Source: Paracoccaceae bacterium (GTDB taxonomy: Bacteria > Pseudomonadota > Alphaproteobacteria > Rhodobacterales > Rhodobacteraceae). From it: a stretch of 64,000 nucleotides of DNA. This document shows positions 36,680-46,053 of the stretch, piece after piece. Every line of letters starts with the position of its first letter. Position 1 is the stretch's first letter. Where the stretch lies: assembly GCA_021741245.1 (NCBI GenBank), contig JAIOYF010000008.1, forward strand, positions 1 through 64,000. Reading direction: 5' to 3'. The notes beneath the pieces were generated by a model that saw only the letters and a program-made list of their open reading frames with translations, had not been told where the DNA came from and did not search any database. Both the position numbers and the translations under genes were made by a program.

Positions 36680-37713
36680 GCCCGTGCTCCTTCGCCCAAA
36701 ACGTGCATCAGGCGCGCGGCATGCGGGCGCGGGGCCGGGGTGCCGGGGGCATAGACATCTTGGAACATCGTGGCCAAGGCCGGGGGTGTTGCTGCGATGG
36801 CATGGGCAAGGGCGTGGTCCATCTCGGTCCCGGCCTCTGTGTCGATGGCGTCAAGTTCGGCGGTATTTGCCAAGCCTTCGGCGGCCATGCGGGCGCGGGC
36901 ATTGGCGACAGGGTCGCGGGCGCGGCCGGTCGCCTCTTCCTCGGGCGTGCGATAGGGGGATTTGTCCATGCGGGCGTGGCCGTAAAAGCGGTAGGCGTCG
37001 ATCTCCAGAAAGCCGGGGCGGCCTTCCCGCGCGGACCCTGCCAAAAAGCGCGCTGCGTCATGCACGGCCTCCACATCCGCGCCATCGGCGCGCATGGCGT
37101 TCAGACCGAACGCCTCGGCCCGGCCCGGAAAATCGCGGTGCCCGGCAGAACGGTCAACCCGCGTGCCCATGCCGTATTGGTTGTTGATGCAGCAAAAGAT
37201 CACCGGCAGATGCCAAAGCGCCGCCATATTCATCGATTCATACAAGATGCCCTGGCTCATCGCGCCATCGCCAAAGAAGGCGACCGAAATCTGGCCCGAA
37301 CGGGTGTTGCGATAGGTCAGCCCCGCCCCAACGATATGCGGAATGCCCCCGCCGACGATGGCATTGGCCCCCAGATGGCCAAGGGCGCGGTCGGCGATAT
37401 GCATCGAGCCGCCCTTGCCCCGGCAATAGCCATCCTCCTTGCCCGCAATCTCGGCCATCATCCGCGCGGGATCGCCGCCGCGCCCGATGAACACGCCATG
37501 GCCCCGGTGATGGGTGGTGAAGGTGTCACCCGCCTGCATTGCGGCGGTCATGCCCACCACCGCCTCTTCGCCGATGGACAGGTGCAGCATGGAACCCGCA
37601 CTTTCGCCCTTCAGGAACAATTCCCCCACCCGCTCTTCAAACGACCGGATGCGGCGCATCATGCGGTAGCGGTCAAGGGCCGCTGTGTTGGCGGGTTTGG
37701 TCACGGCGTTCAT
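36676..37713 (-). CDS. acoA: TPP-dependent dehydrogenase E1 alpha subunit (AcoA-like)
   Basis: 345 residues of the E1 alpha family. The thiamine diphosphate and Mg binding motif is FFGDGAMSQGILYESMNMA near residue 163, ending in NNQYGMGT. It begins with the usual RMMRRIRSFEERVGELF segment. It forms the active site with AcoB. The start overlaps the FGGY kinase stop by 4 bases, giving the order kinase-acoA-acoB-acoC on one transcript. Confidence 0.93.
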   Translation of the reverse strand: MNAVTKPANTAALDRYRMMRRIRSFEERVGELFLKGESAGSMLHLSIGEEAVVGMTAAMQAGDTFTTHHRGHGVFIGRGGDPARMMAEIAGKEDGYCRGKGGSMHIADRALGHLGANAIVGGGIPHIVGAGLTYRNTRSGQISVAFFGDGAMSQGILYESMNMAALWHLPVIFCCINNQYGMGTRVDRSAGHRDFPGRAEAFGLNAMRADGADVEAVHDAARFLAGSAREGRPGFLEIDAYRFYGHARMDKSPYRTPEEEATGRARDPVANARARMAAEGLANTAELDAIDTEAGTEMDHALAHAIAATPPALATMFQDVYAPGTPAPRPHAARLMHVLGEGARA

Positions 37714-39203
37714 TCTGTATCCCTTAGGGGTTTCAATGCGCCATAGGCGTCAAGGTAGCGGGCGTAGATCGGCGCATAGGCGGCGTGGGCGTCCATGTCG
37801 GGTTCAATCCGCCGCGCGGTGCGCACCATGGCGTCACAGGCGGCATCGATGCTGGGAAAATGCCCAGCACCATGGGCGGCAAGGATGGCAGAGCCAAGGG
37901 CGCAGGCCTCGGTCTCTTCGGTCAGTTCAAGGGCGATGCCCAGCGTGTCGGCATGCACCTGCAACCAAAAGGGTGAGCGTGTGGCCCCGCCTGCGACCAC
38001 AATCCGCCGGGCCGAAAACGCCTCGCCAAAGGCATCGACAATCGCGCGGGTGCCAAAGCAGACGGATTCCACCAAGGCCCGGTACACATGCGCAGGCGTA
38101 TGTTTCAGCGTCAGGCCCGTGATCGCGCCGCGCGCAAGGGCATCGGTATGGGGGGTGCGATTGCCCTGAAAGTGATCAACGGCCAACAAGCCCTCGGCCC
38201 CCGGAGGCAGCGCCGCGGCTTGGGCATTGAGGGTATCAAACTCGATATGTTCGGCAAAGTTGCGCTTGAACCATGCGATCACTGACCCGGTGGAGGTTTG
38301 GCCACCCTCGATGATGGGCCGCCCCGGATAGACGCAATCCATATAGGTGCCCCAGACCCCCGGCGCATGCACGGTGCGTGCCGCGACCCCGAGTTGCAGA
38401 TGGCTTGATCCGGTGATCAGAGCAAGGTCACCGGGTTGGGTGACGCCAAGGCCGATCATGCCGATAAAGGCATCGGCCCCACCCTGAACAACAGGGGTTC
38501 CGGCCAAAAGGCCCAGATGCGCCGCCGCTTGCGCGGTCAAGGGCCCGATCTGTTGGCCGGGGGCCACGATCTTGGAGGGCCAGCGGTCTTGTAGATCGGC
38601 CAGATCCAACCGCGCCAGCATCGAGCTGGGCCAACCGCCATGTTCGGTCTGATAATGCCAGCGCATGGTGACATTGTTCAGGCTGGCCACCCAATGGCCG
38701 GTCAGGCGCAGAGTCAGGAAATCTTGATACTCGCCCACCATCGCGGCGCGGGCCCAAAGCTCTGGCTGATGCCGTTTGATCCACAGCGCCTTTGGGATCA
38801 TCCATTCCGGGCTGACAGGGCCCGCCCCATTGCCATTCAAACGCAGGCCGGGGTCACCACAACCCGCCACGTCCGCCGCCTCACGGTGGGCGCGCACATC
38901 CATCCACAACAGGCAGGGGCGCAGCGGTCTGCCCTGATCATCCAAGGCGACGACGGTGCAAGATGTGGTGTCGCAGGCAATGGCCGTGATCTGATCGGGA
39001 TCGACCTCTGCCGCCACCAGCGCCTCACGCACGGCGACGCCTGCGGCATGCCACCAGTCATCAGGGTTCTGCTCGGCCCGACCGGGTTCGGGGAATTGCG
39101 TCGTATAGGCGCATTTTCCGACCCCCCGCGCGCGACCGGACAGGTCAAAGACATGGGCCCGCAGGCTTTCTGTCCCACCATCAATGCCGATCACATAGGC
39201 CAT
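37710..39203 (-). CDS. FGGY-family carbohydrate kinase
   Basis: 497-residue sugar kinase of the ribulokinase/xylulokinase superfamily. The first phosphate loop is GIDGGTESLRAHVFD at residues 5-19, the catalytic Asp is expected in GGADAFIG near 245, and the second phosphate loop appears in VVAGGATRSPFWLQ near 405. It is the first gene of the leftward operon and is divergent from the SorC regulator, sharing a promoter region with a strong palindrome. It probably phosphorylates a ketose made in this pathway; the exact sugar is not visible from sequence. Confidence 0.9.
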   Translation of the reverse strand: MAYVIGIDGGTESLRAHVFDLSGRARGVGKCAYTTQFPEPGRAEQNPDDWWHAAGVAVREALVAAEVDPDQITAIACDTTSCTVVALDDQGRPLRPCLLWMDVRAHREAADVAGCGDPGLRLNGNGAGPVSPEWMIPKALWIKRHQPELWARAAMVGEYQDFLTLRLTGHWVASLNNVTMRWHYQTEHGGWPSSMLARLDLADLQDRWPSKIVAPGQQIGPLTAQAAAHLGLLAGTPVVQGGADAFIGMIGLGVTQPGDLALITGSSHLQLGVAARTVHAPGVWGTYMDCVYPGRPIIEGGQTSTGSVIAWFKRNFAEHIEFDTLNAQAAALPPGAEGLLAVDHFQGNRTPHTDALARGAITGLTLKHTPAHVYRALVESVCFGTRAIVDAFGEAFSARRIVVAGGATRSPFWLQVHADTLGIALELTEETEACALGSAILAAHGAGHFPSIDAACDAMVRTARRIEPDMDAHAAYAPIYARYLDAYGALKPLRDTE

Positions 39204-39232
39204 CCGAGTTCAGCCCCATTTTCTGCGCCCGC

Positions 39233-39252
39233 AATGCTGCACGTGCAACATT
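39233..39252. promoter_or_regulatory. Palindromic operator between divergent sugar operons
   Basis: A 20-base palindrome, AATGCTGCACGTGCAACATT, mismatched at only one symmetric pair, lies 30 bases before the FGGY kinase start and 87 before the SorC regulator start. Partial half sites (GTGCAG, TTGCAC) follow on the right. It is a good candidate for the SorC-type regulator encoded next to it. Confidence 0.6.
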
Positions 39253-39338
39253 GTGCAGGCTTTGCACATTTGTTGATATGCGTTGACGGCGGCTCTGGTC
39301 AAGTGTCTAATTGTTGGAGAATGGCAAGGTAGTCCCGC

Positions 39339-40295
39339 ATGAGTCAGGCAAAAGAAACCGATGATCTGTTGCAGGCGGCCTGGCTTTATCACATTGGCCG
39401 GATGAGCCAGGAAGAGGTCAGCCAGCGCCTTGGCATTTCACGGTTCAAGGTGCTGCGCCTTTTGGCCGAGGCGCGGGATCTGGGCCTTGTGCGGGTCTCG
39501 ATCGCGCATGAAACAACGCCGACCCTTGCCCTTGCCGACCAACTTGCCGCGCGCTTTGGCCTGACCGAGGTGCGGGTGGCGCCGATGCCGGGTGGCAGCG
39601 ACGATGAACCGACGGCACGTCGGGCGGTTGGCATCCTTGCCGCAGGGTTCTTGGCCCGCATCGGGCAAGATGGCCCTTTGTCGATTGGCGTGGGCTGGGG
39701 CCGGACCATGGCGGCCATGGCGCAGGCGCTGACGGGCCTGCGCAACCCCGACCTGTGCTTTGTCTCGCTGATGGGGTCGATGGCGCGCACGTCCGAGACC
39801 AGCCCCTTTGACGTCTGCACGCGGCTTGCGTCGCTGACAGGCGGGTCGGCGATGTTTCTGCCGGCCCCCTTTGTGACCGACAGTGAAGAGGATTGCCGCG
39901 TGGTGATGCGCCAAAGACTGGTGCGTGAAACGCTGGAGGCCGCGCGGGCGGCGCCTTGGTCGATCATCTCGCTTGGGGATTGCTCGCCGCAGGCGCTGTT
40001 GTCGACCAGCGGGATCCTGACGGCCGAGGAATCGGCGCATCTGGTGGAACTGGGCGCGGTGGCTGACAGTACGGGCAAGTTCTTTTGCGCCGACGGGTCC
40101 TTGGCGCAGACCGATCTGAACCGCCGCGCGCCCTCGATCGGGATCGAGGATTTGCGGGCGACGGATGTGATGTTGCTGGCCGCCGGGGCGACCAAGGCGG
40201 TGGCAACCTTGGCCTTGATGCGATCGGGCATCGTGAACCGCTTGATTGCCGATGAAACGCTGGCGCGGGCGCTGCTCGCCTTGGGAGAGGGTTAG
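39339..40295 (+). CDS. SorC/DeoR-family sugar-responsive regulator
   Basis: 318 residues. The N-terminal helix-turn-helix is MSQEEVSQRLGISRFKVLRL near residues 22-41. The rest is the SorC sugar-phosphate-binding domain with GVGWGRTMAAMAQ near 112 and GDCSPQALLSTSGILTAEE near 215. It is the first gene of the rightward operon and lies opposite the FGGY kinase operon. It likely senses a phosphorylated sugar intermediate and controls both directions. Confidence 0.9.
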   Translation: MSQAKETDDLLQAAWLYHIGRMSQEEVSQRLGISRFKVLRLLAEARDLGLVRVSIAHETTPTLALADQLAARFGLTEVRVAPMPGGSDDEPTARRAVGILAAGFLARIGQDGPLSIGVGWGRTMAAMAQALTGLRNPDLCFVSLMGSMARTSETSPFDVCTRLASLTGGSAMFLPAPFVTDSEEDCRVVMRQRLVRETLEAARAAPWSIISLGDCSPQALLSTSGILTAEESAHLVELGAVADSTGKFFCADGSLAQTDLNRRAPSIGIEDLRATDVMLLAAGATKAVATLALMRSGIVNRLIADETLARALLALGEG

Positions 40296-40298
40296 GGG

Positions 40299-41147
40299 AT
40301 GAAGGGTTTTGGCGTTCACACATCGATGTGGACCATGGCATGGGACCCTGCGGGGGCCGAACGCGCGGTTGCAGCGGCCACCGAGCATAAGATGGATTTC
40401 ATCGAAATTGCGCTTTTGTCGCCCGACAAGGTCGACACCGCCCATTCGCGCAAACTGCTGGAGGCAAAGGGGATGCCTGCGGTCTGTTCGCTTGGCTTGC
40501 CTGAAGGCAAACGCGCCTCCACCGAACCCGAGGCGGCGATGGCGTTCTTGCGCTTTGCGCTGGATCAGACGGCGGCCATCGGGGCCACGGCACTGACCGG
40601 GGTCACCTATGGCGGGATTGGCGAGCGGACTGGTCTGCCGCCCACTATGGCAGAGCACGACAATGTCGCGCGGGTGCTGGCGGATGCCGCGGCCTATGCG
40701 GGGCGGCTGGGGCTGGCCTTTGGGATTGAGCCGGTGAACCGCTATGAGAACCATATTCTTAACACCGGCTGGCAAGCGGTTGAGATGATAGAGAAAGTGG
40801 GGCATGAGAATATCTTTGTCCATCTTGACACTTATCACATGAACATCGAGGAGCGCGGCCTTGCGCTTGGCATTCTGGATGCCCGCGAGCACCTGCGCTA
40901 TATCCACCTGTCGGAAAGTGACCGGGGCACGCCGGGGGCCGGAAATGTGCGGTGGGACGAGATTTACGCCGCCCTGAAAGCCATTGATTTCAAAGGCGGA
41001 CTTGCGATGGAGAGTTTCATTGACATGCCGCCCGAGGTGGCCTACGGCCTTGCCGTTTGGCGGCCTGTGGCGGCCAGTCGCGATGTGGTGATGGGCGAAG
41101 GCTTGCCGTTCTTGCGCAACAAAGCACGCCAATACGGTCTGATTTGA
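40299..41147 (+). CDS. Ketose 3-epimerase (D-tagatose 3-epimerase family)
   Basis: 282-residue TIM-barrel isomerase of the D-psicose/D-tagatose 3-epimerase group. Metal and catalytic residues are in GIEPVNRYE (Glu) near residue 145, HLDTYHMNIEE (Asp) near 178, IHLSESDRG (His) near 205, and AMESF (Glu) near 236. It should invert C3 of a ketopentose, ketohexose or ketotetrose. It begins 3 bases after the regulator and is followed by the methylthioribose kinase gene. Confidence 0.88.
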   Translation: MKGFGVHTSMWTMAWDPAGAERAVAAATEHKMDFIEIALLSPDKVDTAHSRKLLEAKGMPAVCSLGLPEGKRASTEPEAAMAFLRFALDQTAAIGATALTGVTYGGIGERTGLPPTMAEHDNVARVLADAAAYAGRLGLAFGIEPVNRYENHILNTGWQAVEMIEKVGHENIFVHLDTYHMNIEERGLALGILDAREHLRYIHLSESDRGTPGAGNVRWDEIYAALKAIDFKGGLAMESFIDMPPEVAYGLAVWRPVAASRDVVMGEGLPFLRNKARQYGLI

Positions 41148-41157
41148 CGGGGGACGC

Positions 41158-42411
41158 ATGACTTACGCCGCACTGACCCCCGAAACCCTGCCGCGCCGCC
41201 TTGGCGATCTGCCCGCCTTGACCGAAAGGATCGGCCCGCCTGAGGGGTGGAAAGTGGCCGAGGTGGGGGATGGAAACCTGAACCTTGTGTTCATCGTGAC
41301 GGGTGAGCGGGGGCAGATCATCGTCAAGCAGGCGCTGCCCTATATCCGGCTGGTGGGCGATAGCTGGCCCTTGCCGCTTAACCGAGCCTTCTTTGAATAT
41401 CATGCGCTTATGCGGCAATCCTCACGTGATCCGGGGCGGGTGCCGCAGGTGTTTCATTTCGATGAAGCACAGGCGCTGATCGTGATGCACTATCTGTCGC
41501 CGCATGTGATCTTGCGCAAATCCATCGTGCGCGGGGTGCAGCATCCGCATCTGGCCACGCATATGGGCCGGTTTTTGGCGCGCAATCTGTTTCGCGGATC
41601 GGCGCTGTCGCTGTCGGGGCGGGTTTTGCGTGAGGACATGGCACTGTTTGCCGCCAATCATGCCTTGGCCGATATCAGCGAAAACCTTGTGTTTTCAGAC
41701 CCTTATTTTGACGCAAAGCTGAACCGTCACACACCGGGGCTGGAGCCGTTCATCGCGCCCTTGCGGGCTGACCGCGCACTCAGAATTGCGGCGCAAGAGG
41801 CAAAGCATGCCTTTGTGTCCAAAACGGAAACGATGCTGCATGGGGATCTACATTCCGGCAGTCTGATGGTGACGCCCGATGATACGCAGGTCATCGACCC
41901 GGAATTTGCCATCTATGGCCCCTTTGGCTTTGACGTGGGGATGTTCATGGCCAACCTGTTGCTGGCCTATCATGCGCAATCGGGGCATGAGGCATCGCCC
42001 GGCGCGCGCGACGACTATCGCGAGTGGCTGCTGGTGCAACTGACCGAGGTGTGGCGCGTCTTTGCCGCAGAGTTCCGCCATCTGTGGCAGACCGAACGCA
42101 GCGGCATCTTGTATGAGCGCAGGGTGTTTGAGGATGTCGGTGACAGCCTTGGTGCGCAGGCCGCTTTGATACATGTTCTCAAGGAGATATGGCGCGATGC
42201 TTTGGCCTTTTGTGGGGTGGAGATGCACCGCCGCATCCTTGGCCTTGCACATGTGGAGGATCTGGAGTCCATCCCCGATCCGGCAACCCGTGTGCTGGCC
42301 GAGGCGCGCGCGCTGGAAACCGGACGGATTATTGCAACATCTCGCCATGCCCTGACCTTGGGTGATCTGCCCCTTCTGGCGCGGGATATCGAAAGGACGG
42401 TCGCAAGATGA
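41158..42411 (+). CDS. mtnK: S-methyl-5-thioribose kinase
   Basis: 417 residues. It phosphorylates the anomeric carbon of 5-methylthioribose or related 5-deoxyribose. The kinase-fold motifs are [12 protein letters not shown] near residue 224 (catalytic loop with Asp) and [19 protein letters not shown] (metal-binding DPE) near 243, both typical of MtnK. The N-terminus has [12 protein letters not shown], the glycine-rich loop. It overlaps mtnA by 4 bases. Confidence 0.93.
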   Translation: MTYAALTPETLPRRLGDLPALTERIGPPEGWKVAEVGDGNLNLVFIVTGERGQIIVKQALPYIRLVGDSWPLPLNRAFFEYHALMRQSSRDPGRVPQVFHFDEAQALIVMHYLSPHVILRKSIVRGVQHPHLATHMGRFLARNLFRGSALSLSGRVLREDMALFAANHALADISENLVFSDPYFDAKLNRHTPGLEPFIAPLRADRALRIAAQEAKHAFVSKTETMLHGDLHSGSLMVTPDDTQVIDPEFAIYGPFGFDVGMFMANLLLAYHAQSGHEASPGARDDYREWLLVQLTEVWRVFAAEFRHLWQTERSGILYERRVFEDVGDSLGAQAALIHVLKEIWRDALAFCGVEMHRRILGLAHVEDLESIPDPATRVLAEARALETGRIIATSRHALTLGDLPLLARDIERTVAR

Positions 42412-43496
42412 AAGTGGGCCAAGAGCATTATCGCTCCATCTGGCAAGAGGGCGATGCGGTCAGGATCATCGATCAAACCCGCCTGCCGCATGAGTTTATT
42501 GTTGTCACCTTGGAAACATTGGAGCAGTCGGCGACGGCGATCCGCGACATGTGGGTGCGCGGCGCGCCGCTGATCGGGGCGACGGCGGCCTATGGCATGG
42601 CGATTGCGATGCGGGCCGACAGCAGCGATGCGGGCCTGCGCCATGCGCATGACACCTTGATGGCGACGCGCCCGACGGCGGTCAATCTGCGGTGGGCGCT
42701 GGAGCATATGTTGGCCCTGCTGGCCCCGGTTTCCCCGGCAGAACGGGCCGCGGTCGCGCTGGCGCGGGCGGCCGCGATTGCGGATGAGGATGTGGCGATC
42801 AATTCGGCCATCGGGGACCATGGCCTGACGATCATTCAAGAGATCGCCGCAAGAAAGGCAGGCCCGGTGAGTATCTTGACCCATTGCAATGCGGGGTGGC
42901 TGGCCACGGTCGATTGGGGGACCGCGACGGCACCGATCTACAAGGCGCATCAGGCGGGGATCGCGGTGCATGTCTGGGTCGATGAGACGCGGCCCCGCAA
43001 TCAGGGCGCGCATCTGACCGCGTGGGAAATGGCAAGTCATTGCATCCCGCACAAACTGATCGTCGACAATGCGGGCGGGCATCTGATGCAGCATGGCGAG
43101 GTGGATATGGTGATTGTGGGCACCGACCGCACGACCGCAGGCGGCGATGTGTGCAACAAGATAGGAACCTACCTCAAGGCATTGGCCGCAAAGGATAATG
43201 GTGTGCCGTTCTATGTTGCCTTGCCGTCGCCCACCATTGATTGGCGGGTTCTGGATGGGGTGGCCGACATCCCGATCGAGGAACGCAGCGGCGATGAGGT
43301 GTCTTTCGTGCAGGGCAAACTGGCCGATGGCACGGTGACCCGCCTGCGCATCAGCCCTGAGGAAACTCCCGCCGCCAATCCGGCCTTTGATGTGACGCCC
43401 GCGCGCCTTGTGACCGGGTTGATCACCGAACGCGGGGTCTGTGCGGCCAATGTCCAAGCCATGGCCGCGATGTTCCCTGACCGTGTTGCAAGCTGA
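42408..43496 (+). CDS. mtnA: S-methyl-5-thioribose-1-phosphate isomerase
   Basis: 362 residues, converting the aldose 1-phosphate from MtnK to the ketose 1-phosphate. Signatures are the opening [21 protein letters not shown] near 50, the catalytic Cys in ILTHCNAG near 160 and Asp in [18 protein letters not shown] near 242. It is full length and in line with MtnK and the aldolase. Confidence 0.95.
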   Translation: MKVGQEHYRSIWQEGDAVRIIDQTRLPHEFIVVTLETLEQSATAIRDMWVRGAPLIGATAAYGMAIAMRADSSDAGLRHAHDTLMATRPTAVNLRWALEHMLALLAPVSPAERAAVALARAAAIADEDVAINSAIGDHGLTIIQEIAARKAGPVSILTHCNAGWLATVDWGTATAPIYKAHQAGIAVHVWVDETRPRNQGAHLTAWEMASHCIPHKLIVDNAGGHLMQHGEVDMVIVGTDRTTAGGDVCNKIGTYLKALAAKDNGVPFYVALPSPTIDWRVLDGVADIPIEERSGDEVSFVQGKLADGTVTRLRISPEETPAANPAFDVTPARLVTGLITERGVCAANVQAMAAMFPDRVAS

Positions 43497-43529
43497 CCGC
43501 GTGGCAATCACCCAAGGACGGAGGCGTTG

Positions 43530-44192
43530 ATGATGCCCCTTGAACAAACGCTGCGCGAAGAGATCTTGGCCCGCGCCCGCGACATGGATGCCTCTGGTCT
43601 GAACCGGGGGTCATCTGGCAATATCTCGGCCCGTTGTGGTGGGTCGATGCTGGTCACGCCCTCAGGCGTGCCGCCGGCGCGGTTGGAGCCTGCGATGATC
43701 GCGAAAATGTCGCTTGAGGGGGAGCATGGCAGGTGGGAGGGGCCGCTCAAACCCTCGACCGAGTGGCGCTTTCATCTGGATCTGATGCGCGCGCGGCCCG
43801 ATCTGAACGCCCTTGTTCACACCCATGCGCCGTTTTCCACCATCCTTGCCATTGCCCGAAAGCCCATTCCTGCGGTGCATTACATGATGGCGGCCTTTGG
43901 CGGGCCGGACATCAGGTGTTCGGGCTATGCCTGCTATGGCACCGCAGAACTGTCGGAGGAGGTTGTGCGCGCGATGGCGGGGCGCAAAGGCTGTCTGATG
44001 GCCAATCACGGCATGATCGTGGGGGGCGAAAACCTGACCCGCGCCACATGGCTTGCGCATGAGTTGGAGGCGCTGGCGCATCAGTATTTCCATGTGCTGC
44101 AAATCGGAGGCGGCCATATCCTGAGCGAGGCAGAGCTTGCCGAAACCGCCAAGGGGTTCGCGAGCTATGGCGTGCAAGACCCAAAGGCGTGA
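43530..44192 (+). CDS. Class II aldolase (fuculose-1-phosphate aldolase-like)
   Basis: 220-residue zinc aldolase. Motifs of the family: GNISAR at 30-35, catalytic E78 in STEWRFH, zinc ligands H97 and H99 in HTHAP, and NHGM near 165. It is likely to split the ketose 1-phosphate made by MtnA into dihydroxyacetone phosphate and a two-carbon aldehyde, as in the DHAP shunt for methylthioribose or 5-deoxyribose. It could instead be the MtnB dehydratase, but no later methionine-salvage genes (mtnC, mtnD) are nearby. A TTG three bases earlier is in frame; the ATG at 43530 fits GGAGG better. Confidence 0.8.
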   Translation: MMPLEQTLREEILARARDMDASGLNRGSSGNISARCGGSMLVTPSGVPPARLEPAMIAKMSLEGEHGRWEGPLKPSTEWRFHLDLMRARPDLNALVHTHAPFSTILAIARKPIPAVHYMMAAFGGPDIRCSGYACYGTAELSEEVVRAMAGRKGCLMANHGMIVGGENLTRATWLAHELEALAHQYFHVLQIGGGHILSEAELAETAKGFASYGVQDPKA

Positions 44193-44265
44193 GCGAAAGC
44201 TGGTCCTGCCGCGCAATCGCTGTGGATTGCTCGGGTTTTGGGGGGCGCCGCTTTGTGATCCCGGC

Positions 44266-46053
44266 CTAGCCTGTGACCGATGCGCGATAGGCGCGCCAGC
44301 TGCCATAAGATGTGACCTCAATCGCGCCCGACAAAGCATGGGATTCGCATAAGAATCCGCTGATCTGGCGACCATCCTCCAAGGTCAGTTTTCCAACGCC
44401 CAAGGGTGCGGGAATGCGGGCCACAAAGGCCCCAAAGGCGGCGGCGGGCAGGGCCCAGACCTCTACCTTTATCCCCTCACCGACAAAGGCGGGGTCATGG
44501 ATCAGGCCCGGTTTGGGCGGCACCGTGCCCGGTAGTGCGTAAAGGCGATAGCCCGCGCCCGTGCGGGTGGATTGTAAAAGCACACCCCCCGGTCCGGTCA
44601 GTTCCGCGTTCAGAGGCATTCCAGACAGATGCGCGCCCACCACCACGATGGGCAACCATCCGTCCGGGCAGGTGGGCAGGGTTGCGGGCGGCACCTCGGC
44701 CCCCTGGTCGATTCCCATGCCGCAATCGGCGGCGGCATGCATGGCCCCGGCAAAGGGCACCAGCGCCTGATCGGAAAACGCAGGTCCAATCAGCGTCACA
44801 CCCCCCGGCAGGCCGGAGGTGCCAAAGCCTGCGGGCACTGCAATCGCGGCCAGACCCATCAGGTTGACGAAATTGGTATAGCGCCCGAACTGGCTGTTGC
44901 GCCCGATCGGATCGGCCAGCATATCCGCCACGGTGCAGGTGGTGGGCGAGGTGGGCAGCATCAGCAGATCCACCGCCTGCCACACCGGGGCGGTTTGCTG
45001 GCGGATTTCATTCAGGCGGTAAAGGGCGTTGAACGCCTGCACCGCCGTGCGGCCCTTGGCCCCTTCGATGATGCGGCGCACGGTGGGGTCGAAATCGTCG
45101 GCGTTGGTGGCAAGAAAGCCCTCGACCGCCGCCAGACGTTCCGCCACCCACGGGCCATCGTAAAGCAGGGCTGCGGCCTCACGGAAGGGGGCGTAGTCAA
45201 AGGGCACAATCGTGGCCCCAAGGCTTTCGGCGCGGGCAATGGCGGCATCATACAGCGCCTCAACCTCGGCATTGCCGTAAAACTCCCGTTCCGCCCCGGT
45301 CAGCACGCCGATGCGGGGGCGGGGTGGCAGGGCGGCGGGCGTGGCGTGGCGCGAGAACGGGTCGGCCGCGTCATACCCCTCCATCACGGCGCGCACTTCG
45401 GCGCCATCGGCCACGCATCCGGCAAAGACGGTGACCACATCGACCGACCGACACGCCGGGACCACGCCCGTATTGGGCACCAGACCGGGGGTGGGTTTGA
45501 TCCCCACAAGGTTGTTGAACGCGGCAGGCACCCGGCCCGACCCGGCGGTATCAGTGCCAAGCGCAAAGCTGCACAGGCCAGAGGCCACCGCCACCGCCGA
45601 ACCCGAGGAGGACCCGCCCGAGACATAATCCGCATCAAACACCGAGCGCGGCGCGCCATGGGGCGAGCGCGTGCCGTTCAGGCCCGTGGCAAACTGGTCA
45701 AGGTTGGTCTTGCCGATGACAATCGCCCCCGCCGCGCGCAGGCGGGCAATTAGCGTGGCATCCTCCGCCGGATCATAGGCAAAGGCGGGGCAGGCGGCGG
45801 TGGTGGGCAGACCCGCCACATCGATATTATCCTTGACAGCAAAGGGGATGCCCCACAGTGGCAGATCGCGCGGGCCTGCCATGACGGCCTGTGCGGCGGC
45901 GCGCAGAGCGTCATCGGGGGTTTTGGTGATGAACACGGCCGGATCGGCAAGGGCCGCGCGGCGGGCAATCACCTCTTCCATCAGATCCGCGGGGCTGTGT
46001 CCGCGTTCGTAATAGGCCTGCACGGCAGCGAGGGTGAGCATTTTTGGCAACAT
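44266..46053 (-). CDS. atzF: Allophanate hydrolase
   Basis: 595 residues hydrolysing allophanate to ammonia and carbon dioxide. The amidase-signature domain shows K74 (VKDN), GGSSSGSA at 146-153 and nucleophile S172 in DTAGSGR. The C-terminal 150 residues are the extra AtzF/DUR1-type domain. It is the last gene of the riboswitch-led operon, and its start shares one base with the carboxylase stop. Here it should release two ammonia from allophanate made from carboxyguanidine. Confidence 0.94.
   Translation of the reverse strand: MLPKMLTLAAVQAYYERGHSPADLMEEVIARRAALADPAVFITKTPDDALRAAAQAVMAGPRDLPLWGIPFAVKDNIDVAGLPTTAACPAFAYDPAEDATLIARLRAAGAIVIGKTNLDQFATGLNGTRSPHGAPRSVFDADYVSGGSSSGSAVAVASGLCSFALGTDTAGSGRVPAAFNNLVGIKPTPGLVPNTGVVPACRSVDVVTVFAGCVADGAEVRAVMEGYDAADPFSRHATPAALPPRPRIGVLTGAEREFYGNAEVEALYDAAIARAESLGATIVPFDYAPFREAAALLYDGPWVAERLAAVEGFLATNADDFDPTVRRIIEGAKGRTAVQAFNALYRLNEIRQQTAPVWQAVDLLMLPTSPTTCTVADMLADPIGRNSQFGRYTNFVNLMGLAAIAVPAGFGTSGLPGGVTLIGPAFSDQALVPFAGAMHAAADCGMGIDQGAEVPPATLPTCPDGWLPIVVVGAHLSGMPLNAELTGPGGVLLQSTRTGAGYRLYALPGTVPPKPGLIHDPAFVGEGIKVEVWALPAAAFGAFVARIPAPLGVGKLTLEDGRQISGFLCESHALSGAIEVTSYGSWRAYRASVTG

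Noticed and set aside
39438-41159. 573-codon minus-strand open frame
   Set aside because: Antisense to the SorC regulator and the epimerase, both clearly real.
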